Counted from the stretch's first letter, positions 34,261 to 47,000 are shown. The stretch is 64,000 nucleotides of DNA from Quercus robur (GCF_932294415.1 NC_065542.1:2683501-2747500), one strand, 5' to 3'. Notes: generated from the letters alone by a model not told the origin. Program-made: numbers and translations.

Positions 34261-35750
34261 TGGACACAACCTGGACGTTGTATGGCCGTTAGAATCTACC
34301 CCGGGGAGGAGTTCCCCATTGATAGTTGGGTTGATCCCTAAACTGCATGGATTCCCCAGTCTACCCTCGGATCCTCAGTACCAAGGGGATTGATGCAATA
34401 TAGGGCCATATGTTGTCAAAAACACAATCAAAGTCCCTCATTGCTCGGCTACCTTCTCGGATGAACTATTTAGAGTTTATCGTTCTCGGACGGTCGCCTC
34501 GCATGCATTACGAAGCGCTCAGCCATTATCTCGGTTAGTTTCAAGAGTTTAATCTACTAGGAATTATCATTATTATACTTGATAATGTCAATAAGTTCAA
34601 ACTAGTAGGATTTTGTTTCAAGGTTTTTTCCTGCTCTAAGCATCATTAAAGGAAAATACACATGTAATATTCATACACAAAGTAGTTGTTGCAGAAAAGA
34701 AAAGTATTTGAGAGTGAGCAAATCCATTTCTTATTAAGACAAAGAAACAGTACAGCGTACAATGAAAGAGCTTAAATAAGCTCATACTGAAACTAACTAC
34801 ACAAGCGAAAAGAAAAGATACAAGGGAATGAAGAAAAAGCCAAAGAAGAGGTGCAGAGAAGAGACGTGCTGCCGCTTCAAAATTTCGTCTAAGGATGCCA
34901 TTCCTCAATACTTTTACATGCCTATAACTCAGGCAGCAAAAGAGCCCGGTTTCGGGCTAGCGCAGCTGAAGAAAAGGTGCAGGAAACCCAACTTGAGGCT
35001 AGCATCGTTAAAGAAAAGGTGTAGGGAGCCGGAAGTTGATGAGCCTCCACGTAACCACGCCTACGATAGAGCAGACGGCGCTGATGGCGGAAAACCTTAC
35101 TTTTGACGCACCAAGAATCTGGTGCGACCAGTACTTGCTTCGGATTTTGACTGAAAGAGGGAGAAACACCATTTCCCCCTTGTCAAGACGGAAGATTATC
35201 TTGAATATGTGCCTCCCCTGTCCAGACCACGCCACCTTGAGTCTCGGAAGGACCCGGCGCCTCTGTGGCGGATGCAGTTCCTTTACCCTTGTCCGTGTCT
35301 CAAACATATTGCACAAAGGGTGGATAGCACTGAATATGAAAACTGTGATTATAGCTGAAGGATTATAATTTTGAAGAGAACCGAAAGGTTTATATGTAAG
35401 GAAAATAACCTCCTATCCTACTTATATAAAAGGTAAGGTGGTGGCATTCAATTCATGCAACTTTCCAAGGAATGCTACGGACAAGGCAGAGATTGGCTCA
35501 ATTTCCAACGCCATTCGCAACCGTAGGATCTGAAGATCCTCATGAAGGCGCGCCTCGAGTATTGAAGCGTCAAAGGACTCCACGTGAGTGGGTAAAGGAA
35601 TGCCTCTTAATTTGGCACGTCTCCCATGTAAATGGAAAAACACAAATATTAGTAAAGTACAGACTCTGAGCAAGCTATGATGTAAGCCCAACATTACCAA
35701 AACCCTCCTCATCGACTAAAAAGTCGGGCAGTAGGATTTTGAGGGGCTAT
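34261..35750. other. Interior of the 32819-36375 element
   Basis: No gag, protease or polymerase motif was found on either strand. A GAAGAAAAGGTGCAG-like motif recurs three times (about 34845, 34970 and 35010). A purine tract ends at the right LTR. Confidence 0.5.
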
Positions 35751-36375
35751 TGTGGGGCCAGAGAATTCGCGGCCCAGGCCCACTCTACATTAGGGCCCAA
35801 GGCCCAAGCCGAGGAGAGCCATTGCCGAGGACGACCTTATGCTTAGCGTCTCACGAAATGCCTGAAGAAAGGGGCAAACTCAGTGTAGGGGTAGGGCAAG
35901 GGAAAAAGCTGCCAACATCATAATACAAAACCCTGTATCTGACAAGCCCATACTCTAAACCATGCCCTTTAACTTTCCCAACGACCCCTAACTACTCTAG
36001 GTATGGGTTGACAGGACAGGTCTGCACCCTAGAAAGTAAAACTTACACGTGGACCCTAAAGGGGGAATCGAACACTAGTATAAAAGGGTAAACCCCCCGG
36101 AAGAAAGGGGATCCCTGCGAAAGGGAGAAAAGGAATGATGCAAGGCTCCTCGGACGCCATCCGAGGACTTAAGTCCTACAACCCGTATTAATGGAGGGCT
36201 TAGCTAGTCAAGCCAAGCCTGCCCATATAAGAGCTTCCGTAGAAACCACGATTAAACCGCTTACCTGTGCCCAAGGTCATGCCTTCCAAGCCCACTCTCT
36301 ACAAATTATATTGTTGGGGCCCTTTGCATACGAGCCCAACGTCATTCATGGGCCGTTACAAACCGTGTCCCTACA
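35751..36375 (+). repeat. 3' LTR of the 32819-36375 element
   Basis: It is identical in length to the left LTR and closely similar to it. Confidence 0.9.
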
Positions 36376-36540
36376 ATACCTATTCGTGGTATCTGAACAA
36401 TACAAATACATAATTTGGGCAATTGTATCGTCCCAATAATACAAAAGAGTACATATATAATACATTGGTAGGTCAATACTAATACTACAACAAAAGTTAA
36501 TTCCTAAATCTACCATCATAGTCAACATGAAATAAACAAA

Positions 36541-38081
36541 TCAAATTTGTGAGAACAAATAACCATCTAACCACAGCTTCCTCAACCTAGCATTCTTGGC
36601 TAAAATTCCACGTGCCGTCTTCTCATTTTCACAAAGATGGTCGAAGGCAGTTGCGAGCATATCTTCGCTATATCCATCCGCCATCATAGCCATTACCTCA
36701 TTGTACAAAGCTGTGTAATCCACTGGGCCCCGATTGATTTCTTTTAGAGCGACAGCTATTTCCTTCAGCTGATCAAACAGATCAGTCAGCACACTATCAT
36801 CAGCATTAGAAGGTGCACGCCCTCTTTTGAGGGACTTGGAAATTCCCGACCCAGTGGTGGATGACTCAACTGCATTCTTCCCTTTCTTAACCACACCTTC
36901 CTCCACATTATCTGCAACAAACTCCGCACTATCCCCATTGTCTGGCTCATTTTCAATATCCACATAGGACTTAGAAAAGCCACCTGTGGCTGTGTCCTTC
37001 CCCATAACAATCGCTAATTCATCATAAAAGTCAATTTTTTTGTTCAGATATTCTATATGCTTTCAATGCGCTTGTAAGGGAGAAAGGAACGTATATAACA
37101 ATGCAATAATAACTTCACTCATAAATTCAATATAAAAGGCTATGAAATAACAATTAAAGCAAAGACTCCATACTTTTTCCTACATTTTCTCAGTAATCAA
37201 ACAAGTAATGCAAGAAAACTCTCAAATAAGGATTGAACAAGTCAATACATTGTGTTACTATTATGCACACTTCACTGTTGAGAGAGCCCAATTAAAAAAA
37301 AAAAAAAAATTACAACAGCAAGCACAAATCTTTTGGTCAAAAACTTTGTTTTCTTTCCTTCACTTTTTCCTGGCAACCAAATAGAAAGATCAAAGAAAAT
37401 AATGGGTCCTTAATTTCCTATTATTCCCAAGTCATTGCTGAAAAAAACCCATTAAAAAAATAACCTTAAAAAGAAAGTATCAATCTTTTCTTTACTTTTC
37501 CAACATTTTATTAGCAACCAAACAGAAAACCAAAGAAAATTGTAGCTCAGACACATATACACATATAGATAGATGAAAACACATAGGTATGTATAGATAT
37601 AATACATAGCTAAGGTGACATGAAAGTTATATTTGAAAAACCTTATAAAAGCAATGGAATCCTAAAAAGAATGACACTATAAATTTCATATAAAAGGCAA
37701 AAACATATATTATCATCTATATTAAGAAAATATAGTTGGAAGCCATACTATAACTTCTTCTTGGTATGTTTTAGCGTCGCAAGTTATCATTTTCAGATTA
37801 TCGTCCCAACCAAATCCACTCTTCTTTCTAAGAGTTTGAATAGTGGACCACATGGTCCTTAGAGTTCGCATCCGGTTGTCAACATAGGACGGGTGGCACT
37901 CAACCCCGAATTGGGCCGTTATCTCCTTCGCTACAAGAGCAAAGGAGCCGGCCCTGAAAGTACTAGAGGGTTTATTGCCCTTTGCAGCCTCCTCTGTAAG
38001 TATCCTAAGCATCATCTCATGCATGGGTGGCAGCCACCTAAATTACTTGCTGCTGCTAACTTTCTCTTTGCCCTTTGACAT
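36541..38081 (-). CDS. PIF/Harbinger MYB/SANT-like accessory protein
   Basis: There are two exons on minus, 38081-37749 and about 37059-36541, with a GT donor at 37748 and an acceptor giving HIEYLNKKIDFYDELA. The first exon carries the Myb/SANT-like domain (GSFALVAKEITAQFGVEC, WDDNLKMITC). The second ends in a helical block with RLRKLWLDGYLFSQI. In PIF/Pong-type elements such a protein binds DNA and helps transposase localisation. An upstream ATG at 38081 is followed twelve codons later by an in-frame TAA (38045-38043), so translation from there would fail. The next in-frame ATG is at 38024, inside the domain. It is probably non-functional or truncated. Confidence 0.7.
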
Positions 38082-38374
38082 TACTATATTTGAAAATAGT
38101 ATAGTGAGAGTAGCATTTAAAAATGAGAGTAGCATTTAGTAATTACGCTCGGAACATGAACAACAAATCAAACACACATACAACCATGCTTATAAATGTG
38201 CACAACAGAATGAAACATGCTAACACTGGAAATGACAATGTAATACCATCAAATAACAATGTAATGCTGAAAATACTTTTTCATTACACCACCAAAAGTT
38301 TATAGTAAATACATTGTCTTTACAAAAAACAAAAAGAAAAAACACATTACAATCATAGAAATCTAAATAAAGTA

Positions 38375-39721
38375 CTACTCTCCACTCCTGGTATAATCAG
38401 ACCACATGGCTTGGCATATCTCATCTCTCTTAGCATTCCATGATTTACTATCTTCGACGGACTCTCGACGTGATTGTGTTTCTTGTTGGTGGTCACTAGA
38501 CTCTACTTGGTTCATTGCATCTTCTATAATATGGTTGTTTGGTTCAACCCCCATAATGTGATTATGAACCACACAACACGCTAACACTACTTTCACTTGG
38601 GTTGGGAAAGACCAAAATGGTTCTGCATCCAACACTCGAAAACGTTTCTTCAACACTCCAAAAACCCTCACTCAATGGTAGTTCTCAATGAAGAATGTCG
38701 AAGGTTGAACAATTCTTGCGCATTCTCAGGAGAACGATCACTAAACTCTTTCAAGTGATATCGCACACTCCGATAAGGTGACAATATTCCATTTTTATTA
38801 CCATACCCAGCATCACCAAGATAATATTTACCTACATATATTAAAAAATAAAACCAAATCACTACTATGCTTAGGAAAACGCACAATATTTATTAAACTA
38901 ATTGAAGTAATTGTATAATACCATCGGGAATTGAAAATCCCCCTGGCCTAGCAAATGCATCATTTAACACACGTGAATCATGTGCACTGCCTTCCCATCC
39001 AGCCAATACATAAGTGAACTTTAAGTCAAAACTAATGGCAGCTAACACATTTTGCGTGGTTCTATCTTTGCGACCACGAAATCTTCCTTGTATTTCAGGT
39101 GGCACAGATGCACGAACATGTGTACCATCTATTGCTCCAGCACAATCCTAATTTTTGGCAGACATAATGGTTTAAAATTTCATAAATCTTCACAATTTAC
39201 AAAAATACATAAGTCGCAATATTTACGTTAAAATATGGGTAAAACCTTCTGCTATTCCTTATCTCTAGGGGTGTATCTTCGCTACGCAATCTTATTAAAG
39301 CTCTATATAATTTCAGGACCCTCCTAAGGATGACCTTGAAGTATATATGAACAGTCTCAGTTGATCTATAGATCCGACTACCCATTACACGAAACCTCAC
39401 ATTATGACCAATAATGTGTAAGAAAATGAACACTTGCTCCGTAACAGACATGTGAATAGTCGGGCGTACGTGCTCCCCCTCAGTGAGGATGTGACATAAG
39501 TGGTGGAAAGCTATAGGCTTCATCCTAAGTTGATTCACACAATGTCTCTCAGTTCCATGCAGAACACTATTTATGTATTCCTCTCTCTCGGCGGCATGGT
39601 TAACATAAGGCGCCCTAGGCAGTTGTCTATGTCTATGTCACAATTTCCTTAACAATGCAACCCCCACAAGGAGGACAGATGCAACTGAGACAAGAATTGC
39701 GGCTTTAGTTTTTTTCTTCAT
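38375..39721 (-). pseudogene. PIF/Harbinger DDE transposase
   Basis: Three exons lie on minus: 39721-39227, 39147-38922 and 38831-38375. Exon 1 matches the N-terminal helix-turn-helix-type region of HARBI1-like proteins. Exon 2 holds the first catalytic Asp (CAGAIDGTHV) and the second (GSAHDSRVL). Exon 3 contains GDAGYGN and the Glu region (SLRTTIE). Introns are GT-AG. Lesions are an in-frame TGA at 39640-39638, after 27 codons, and a two-base insertion near 38670 just after the catalytic Glu, which shifts the rest. The family cuts at TWA sites and pastes the element. Exon order and the spared catalytic triad suggest recent decay. Confidence 0.8.
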
Positions 39722-40324
39722 CTAACAAAATCACAAACACTGTGATCTAAGAGGTATGTAAACAAGCATGCTATTGATTACATAGTAAATAAAAACAGCC
39801 ACAAACAGAAAACATCTAAACCACATTGATAACGAGTACCAAATCACATTGCATTCTATTTACACTATCACAATACCATCACATTGATAACTGCACATTG
39901 ATATATCACAATACTATCACATTGCATTCTATTTACAATCACCTCTATATACCCAAAGCACCTTCAATTAAGGTTTAAACACACACATATTCTACTGTAA
40001 GAACATAATAACACCAAGCATGGGTCAAGCTCCAAAATTTCTACACATAACCCAACTAGCCAAATTTAAAAAAAAAAAAATCACAGCAAAAGTTCTACAC
40101 ATAACCCAACTAGCCAAATTCTAAAAAAATTCATAGCAAAAACCAATCATGCATAACCAATCAAGCTCCAAAATTCTAAAAAAAAATCAAACCAAAAACC
40201 AATCCTGAATAACCTGCAACCAGAAAAGCTCCAAAATTTCATATGCATAACCCATAAATACACAGTTTAATAAAACATGGATAATTAAAAAAATTAATAA
40301 ATAAAAAAGTAAATAAATATATAA

Positions 40325-40358
40325 ATATTTATTTATATATATATAAATAAATAAATAA

Positions 40359-40400
<42 letters not shown>
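40325..40400. repeat. AT and AAAT microsatellite
   Basis: AT-rich simple repeats lie upstream of the transposase gene inside the PIF element. Confidence 0.8.
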
Positions 40401-40401
<1 letters not shown>

Positions 40402-41023
40402 GCAGAGATCGGATCGGGAGGTGGGTCGGGAGGATGGGTTGGACCGGTGAGGTGAGTGTGTGGATCGGACGTGTGTGGGTCAGAGGTGAGGTGAGTGTGT
40501 GGACGGTCAACCGGTTCCGGAAAACTCACCGTGAGTCTGTGTTTGGCTCGATGATTGGAGTGGCTAGACCGGTGATCGACTGGCTGAGCTGGATCGGGTG
40601 CGTTGGTCTGGATTGGTGTGAGTTTGAGCTCTCACTCACCGTGGGTCTGCGGCGTTTGGCGCGGTGATCGTCTGGTTGAGCTCGGCGTGACCGGCGTGAG
40701 GTAGATCGGTGTCGGTGGCTGGATCGGAGCTCTCGTTCTTTCTCTCGCTCGTTGGCTTGATTGGAGCTCTCGTTCTTTCTCTTTCTCTCTCTCTCTCTCT
40801 CTCTGTGTTTTGCGTTCTTTCTCTCGCTCTCTTTCTCTTTTGCGTGACCTGGAAATGATTTGAAGTGAAAATGAGATTGTAAAATCATTTCCGGGTCAAA
40901 GGAGTAAATTTCGGTCAACAGGAAGTGATTTTCCGGAAAATTTCATTTTCCGTTGCTGCCAAACACGCGGGTTTGGGGGAAAATGATTTCCTGAAATCAT
41001 TTTCCCCCAAAACAAACGCACCC
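40401..41023. other. Right subterminal region of the PIF element, likely transposase promoter side
   Basis: GC-richer than its surroundings, this has repeated GGATCGG and GGTGAG motifs, a CT microsatellite (about 40775-40805), and repeated ATCATTTYC motifs toward the end. No coding region was identified. Confidence 0.5.
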
Positions 41024-41188
41024 TTATTGTGCTGTTAGCCACGTAGACATTAAAACTAATGTTAGTTAAAAAAAATGACTAATAATGTTCAATTTTGAAA
41101 CTTGAGAGACCAATAGTGCTCACTTGAAACATAAAGGACCAATTGCGCTTATAGGGTAAATTTTAGGAATCAATAGTGTAGTTTCGCC

Positions 41189-41834
41189 TTTTTTTTTTTT
41201 ATAATCAAATTTGTTGACATTAATTTTTTATATTGTATTCTTTTTTGAATATAATATAATCATTGTTATGGAGATGGCCTATGGCTAGATCTTTCGCTTC
41301 CTCTTATAAGTGGATAAAGTTTTCTTATTGTTTGAAAAGTCGTCCAATAGAACATAAAAGGGTTTCCAAAATATTTTACTTAACAAATCATTACAAATAA
41401 ACTTTGCAACGTTAAAAACTCTTCAAACTCCAAAGACAATTCCTCTCTCATCACGGTTCAACTATTGACTGCCATTAATTGGCAGTTGACCAGTATTGAC
41501 TATTTGTGGATTTTCCCCAAATTCCTTTTTTTTTTTTTAATTATAAATTTTTCGAATAAATTCAGACTTTAGGGTCAATGTTAACATTTGAGGCTCCCAA
41601 ATGACCGTAAAAAAAAAAAAAAAAATAGCTCATTTTCAATATTGCAACCAAATACATGACAATGAGTCAATTTTTGACAAATATTTTTAGTCAAAACAAA
41701 TGGAGCATCTATTTCATAGGAAAACTTTTATAAATTCTTCTTTGACCCCTTTAGAATTGAAGTCATTCAAAGTGAAATTTTGGAGAATTATAACACTTTT
41801 ATAACTCAACATGATGCAACCATCCAAAATTAAC
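41189..41834. other. TNL3 intron 1 sequence between two insertions
   Basis: AT-rich intron DNA of the host gene, with no gene. It ends at the TTAAC target site (41830-41834) of the Copia-type element. Confidence 0.5.
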
Positions 41835-42932
41835 TGTAAGGTTGAATTTATTCAACCATCTAATTGGCTTTATTCCGTGCCAAATTTGCTTGTAATTCAG
41901 CATTTAGTAACCCTGTATTTAGGTGGGATTGTTGTAAGGGTAGTGAGTGAGATAGAGTGAAGATTGCTCAAGAGTGTGCAAGAAAACAGAGTGTCGCGGG
42001 TGGACTCGCGGCTGCAAGCCGCCAGAAGCTGCACACGTGCCAAGCATGCTGGAAGATGAACAGTCATGCTAGCTGGAGCACTACAGGACAAAACAGGACA
42101 ACTGGCCATACGGTTAACTTGCGACTGGATCTCGCGACTTGGTCAAGCCGCGAGGTCAAGCCGCGAGCCACCCCTGTTTTGGAAAAACCTGACGTTTCAC
42201 ATTCCTCTTCACTCCAGTATAAATACCCTTTTAACCCACGATTGAAAGAGAGCTTCCAGAGAAAATTTTGAGAGAGAAACCCTAAAGAAAAATCAGATTG
42301 TTTCACCCACAATCTATACCTTAGAGTCTCTTCAAATTCCCTTACTCTCTTCCTCTCCATTGTCAAATCCTTGAGAGGCATTATACCAAACCTGGTTCTC
42401 ACCATTATCATCTCTGTGAGACAGTCGTTTGGAGTTCTGGGAAGCAGTTAGGAAGGAGACAATCTTCATTGGTTGATGCTACGGTGTAGTAGCGGAATTC
42501 GGGAAGCTAGAAAAGAAAAAGGTTCGGCGCAACCTCGTTGGAGCAAGAAGCTTGGAGGGCTTAGGTGCACTGGGTAGATTAGGCTTGGAGGGTCTATTGC
42601 TGTCCTTGTATCCCAACTGTATTTTCTAGTGGATTGATTACCGCTTGGAGGGCGGTGGAGAGGTTTTTCGCCGAGGACTTCGGTTTCCTCTTCGATAACA
42701 CATCGCGTGTTGTCTTTGTGTTTGCATCTTCCTTCCTCTCTATCTTTGCCTTTATATTATCTACTGTGGATTTTATTCTGTTATGGCTTAGATAGTATTT
42801 AACCAATTTCATATTATAGCATATGTTAAGTTTCCGCACACTTATTGTTTGACATATTGCTTGTGTTGGTTAAGTTAATTTTTGGGGGTCTAAACGTTCA
42901 AAAGTGTTTTTGTACACGTTTTTGAACTTTCA
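41835..42932 (+). repeat. 5' LTR of the 41835-48386 element
   Basis: It includes a cluster of CTCGCGAC, GCCGCGAG and similar palindromic CGCG motifs (about 41993-42170), then TATAAATACCC (about 42220), a likely TATA box. Confidence 0.9.
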
Positions 42933-43008
42933 ATTGGTATCAGAGCGGGTACACTTGTTGTGGTTTAAATACCTAAGTGTGATCCTTGACCCCTTGTGTT
43001 TATTTGCC

Positions 43009-44031
43009 ATGGATTGTGCTTTGTATGACTCTTTGCATGATTTGGTTGGTAATGAATGTAACATGCCACGTGTTTGTGAAATTGCCTCTATGAGTGTTAA
43101 TCCTCATAAGTGTGATGACATGTTATTTGAATCTATGGGTGGTGTTGAAAAACTCTTAAAGAAAAATGCTAAGAAGTTTCAAAAGAATTTGAGCAAGTTA
43201 TTTTGTGAAAAGGATGATTTGATTGCTAAGCTCAATGAATCCAACAAATTGGTTGAGAAATATAAAAAACTTGCTGAAATTTCTCATGAAAAGCTGAAAG
43301 AGTTTGAATGTTTGAATATGGACTTGGATGCTAAACTTGTTTTGTCTAACAAACTTGTTGATGAGTTAAAATGTGAAAATGAATCTCTTAAGATGCATGC
43401 CAAGTGTTTGATTGCTGAACCTATTGTTAAAAAGGATGATAATATTTGTTGCAATCATGTTGTGGTACCCGATTTTGTGCCTAGTGTGTGTTCTACCTTA
43501 AAGGACAAATCGGTGTATATTCCTCCACATAAAAGAAATCAAAAGGTGGAGAGAAAGGCTGTTAAGTCAAAGCCTCCGTTGAGGTCTCAACCTAAGGTTT
43601 TGAATGGATCTAAGTTTGTTCTAACTTGCCACCATTGCAGTGTGATTGGTCATATAAGACCTCAATGCTCCAAGTTGAAAAGAGAACAAAATAATGTTGC
43701 TAGATCTCTTCCCAAAAAGCTTAGTAGACCTAAACACATTGTGTGTCACCATTGTGGTGTCTTTGGTCATGTAAGACCTCAATGCTCTAAGTTTCATGCT
43801 TTTAAAATAATCAAAAGAAAAGAAAAACTTGAGCTTTTTGGAAGTTGTGCTAAAAAGAGTAAACCGGTTTTGAGTGAAAATAGCATGTTGTTAAAGAAAA
43901 TGTTTGATGCTCTTAACTCCTTGACTATGTGCATCTCCGGTTCTCATTCTTCCAACCCTCGTCTCACTTCTCTTGAGACACTCATTCCAAACAATCGTTC
44001 CGTTTGGATGAGGAAGGGTTCCTATGGTTGA
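43009..44031 (+). other. Gag-like region with two CCHC zinc knuckles
   Basis: A coiled-coil-rich stretch is followed by CHHCSVIGHIRPQC and CHHCGVFGHVRPQC, both fitting C-X2-C-X4-H-X4-C. Such knuckles bind RNA in Copia-type nucleocapsids. It is part of the fossil element, with nothing pol-like downstream. Confidence 0.7.
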
Positions 44032-47000
44032 GCCTTTGCTCTTTTGGTCTTTGATCTAATTCTTTCGATCTTTGTAGGACCCTTCATGCATTAAATGTCA
44101 TAACTTCATGCATTTTGTGCATCTTGCATTTATTTGTATGCATTGTTTTGTTTTTGATCTTACTTTTATATTTCAGTTTTGTGTGAGTAAAAAATCCAAA
44201 ACCACATAAAAAGTGAAAAATTCAAAAAGTTTGATCGTATATGTTTGAGCACATATCACATGTGAGTTTGGCCTTGTACCTTTGTACAAATGGCTTTGTG
44301 CATTTACGAGCTTAGCTTGTTATTTTTGCACTTATATCTTTGTGGGAAAAATCTTGACATCTTTGTGTGATTGTTGTAAATCGATCTTCAAGCTTGTCAT
44401 GAATGATTAGTCAATAGTCATGTTGGTTTTGATACATGCATAGACTTGTGCTTATATCTCTTCCCACTCTTTTATTTTTATTGCTTAAAGAGCTCAATAA
44501 ATGTAAATCTCAAAATGAAAAGAGATAATGAGCTGCAAAAGCCATCGCACATACTAGTATTCGACTAGGAAAAAGGGAAAGCGACTTAAATGAAATTGTA
44601 TGATGCCCAAAAAGCCAAAGGCTTGTTCATCAAATTGAAATATCACAAATTTCAGGCATCGATCTCAAAATGAGATGTTTTGATTCAAAATGATCAAATG
44701 TTATGAATTGTAAAGAAGCCAAATGAAAAGTTTCATCATATGTAATCATGTTCTTGTAGGAGGTCATATATGTTCATTTCTATAATTGAGATAGACCACT
44801 TGACTTAGCACTAGTTGTGTATGACTTGATTGAATTGATCATTGAAGCTTCACTCTAGACTAAGGACTATTCCACATTTGATACACACACACAACACACA
44901 TGCCTAATGTTCAATGAATGTCTCATTCATTTGTTAGATTGTACTTGTCTAAATGTGATGTGTGTGTGCTCAATCATATATGGTTCAATCCAAAAATATT
45001 TTTGATCATTTTATATGTTTTTGGAAGTGATTTTTATCACTTTTTGTGTTTATGTTTAGTGCTTACTTAGTTTTTCAATGTTTAAACATGTTCTGGTTTG
45101 AAAAACAAGTGTCAGATTTTTTGGCCACTCATTTTGGCTACTTGCGTGAGCTGCCAGCAAGCTGCCAGTTTTGGCTGGTCGGTTTGGCGGCTTGCAAGCT
45201 GCGAGTCTAAGCCGCGAGTTCAGACAGAGAGGTTTCGTGGCTCACTCGCGACTTGGCTCGCGAGTCGCCAGTCGCGAGTCGCCCAGAATCAGCTTTTTAA
45301 AGAGCTTTTTCGTGGGAAACTTGTTTTAAACCTCTCCCATCCTCTCTAAAACCCCTCTTTCTATATTTTTACATCAAAACCCAATCAATTTGAATGGTTT
45401 TTCAATCCATTAACATCTCTAAGGTAATTATAAACTCTTTTCATTGATTTTGATCCTTAGATTATGTTTTGGAGAGTTTTGTGCTCTTGGTTGGGATTTT
45501 CATCATAGGGGTTGGGAAAACTTATTTTTTGTCAATTTTCTTCATGGGATTGGTTTATTTTGTTGATATGCATTGGATGTTGGCCCCTTGTGGCAGAAAG
45601 AACATGTATTAAGGGTGGATTTCATGATGTTCATGAATTGTTTCACATTTTTGTTCATAGTGTGCATGTTTGGTGTTTGATAAAATGCCTCTTAGACATT
45701 TTCTCGCTTGTTTGGACTCCGATGAGTACCAAACTTTGGGGTTTCTCATGTTTCCTCATTAGGAACATGTTTGGTTTATTGGTTGTGTATTTAACACACC
45801 TTGCCCCACATGTGCATTTTTCATGCATTGGTCATGCATTGCACTTAGCCACCTCTTGCACACACCTTTGCTACCCTTGTCATGCATTGGTCTAGACCTT
45901 GCTTCTTCATCCTAGCATGTCATGCTTACCTTATGCTTTGTAGCATGTTACTTTGTCTTAGGTTTGAGCTTCATTTTCTCATTCATCTTGCACCCCTCAT
46001 GCATCATTAGCATTGTTCATACCTTCATCTCTTGCCCTCGTTTCTTCTTGACCCTTTGTCTATTCCTGACAAAAAGGGGGAGAGTATACTCTAGAGAATG
46101 TTTCGGAGTATTTTGTCATTTCTATATGACTCTTGTGCACATCCTTAGGGGGAGAAATTCTATTTCTCATGCACATTTGTAGGGGGAGAGATATTCCATA
46201 GGGGAGATGCATATACCAAGGGGGAGAAGACATTGTGTTAACTAGAAAACCTTGTTCTATTTGTTTTCTTGTTGGCTTTATGGTGCTTTGTGTTATGCTT
46301 TGGTGTTCTCGACATTGTGTTAACTAGAAAACCTTGTTCTGTTTGTTTTCTTGTTGGCTTTATGGTGCTTTGTGTTATGCTTTGGTGTTCTCATTGCATC
46401 ATGTTTGTGCTTTGGACATGCATATATCCCTATGTTATTATGCTTCATTGAATGCTTGTTCAGATGATCATTTGCTTTGCTATGTGATCATTGTAGTCAT
46501 TTCTATACTTGTTATATTATACTTGTCATTTATTACTTGCTTTACCTTGAGGGTCTAATGTGTTTTGTGCAAGTGTTTCAGGGTACAAGTATATATATAT
46601 GTTCCAAGTGCATCACAGCTTCTCATCACTTTGAAGGGGAGAAATTTTAAGCACTTTTAGTTTATATTGTTTAAGTTTTTATTCAATATATTGTGTTTGT
46701 ACCCATGTGCTTTTGTAAGCTTTTAGGGTTATTGTTTTATGCATAGTTTGTAGGCTTTATGGTATGTACCTTGCTTAAGTGCAGCCTTTATGCTATGTTG
46801 AAATCAGTACCTTAATCTAAATGTTCTGCATTTTGGTTTATGTACTGTCACTCTTGTGCCCTTGTAGGATTGTTCCTAGATGCATATGCCTTGTGTGCTA
46901 TGCATTGGTTGAGTGTTGTGCATACAAGTGTCTTGCCTTGTGCTTGTTAACTTGTATGTCCTTGTGTTCATTCCAAGTGTGAATGAGCATTGTGATCACT

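Larger units (their letters stand above)
32819..36375 (+). mobile_element. Non-autonomous LTR retrotransposon (TRIM/LARD type), young
   Basis: The two LTRs are each 625 bp (32819-33443 and 35751-36375) with TG...CA ends and perfect ATACC target duplications (32814-32818 and 36376-36380). A primer-binding-type ATTGGCGCCGTCTGTGGGG follows the left LTR, and a purine tract (TTTTGAGGGGC) precedes the right one. No gag or pol was recognised. The interior has a tandem repeat (33704-34260) and unassigned sequence. By eye the LTRs differ at about 16 of 625 sites (2.6%), nearly all transitions. That suggests insertion on the order of a million years ago at grass-like rates, and earlier at tree rates. 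It lies inside the PIF/Harbinger element. Confidence 0.9.
32217..41023 (-). mobile_element. PIF/Harbinger DNA transposon, two-gene type, interrupted by an LTR element
   Basis: Terminal inverted repeats begin AGGTGTGTTTG at the left and GGGTGCGTTTG at the right, the latter read on minus. The 3-bp target duplication TTA (32214-32216 and 41024-41026) is the PIF/Harbinger signature. Both genes run on minus: the DDE transposase (39721-38375), then a MYB-like accessory protein (38081-36541). Without the LTR insertion it is about 5.2 kb, a normal size for an autonomous member. The transposase gene has at least two lesions, so this copy is probably immobile unless helped. Confidence 0.85.
30724..41188. 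mobile_element. MULE-like non-autonomous DNA transposon with nested insertions
   Basis: Long inverted repeats form the ends. The left arm starts GGCGAAACTAC at 30724 and extends to about 31022. The right arm (41027-41188) ends GTAGTTTCGCC. T runs flank both sides, so a target duplication of about 8-9 bp is possible but ambiguous. Removing the PIF/Harbinger element and SINE leaves roughly 1.35 kb without a transposase gene. It sits in intron 1 of TNL3. Confidence 0.75.

Noticed and set aside
33937-34292. Open frames on both strands with repeated residues
   Set aside because: They arise because the 81-bp tandem unit is a multiple of three. No family resemblance was found.
40526-40918. Arg/Ser/Glu-rich minus-strand frame near the PIF right end
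   Set aside because: It is driven by CT/GA microsatellite. It could be an upstream transposase leader, but there is no domain support.
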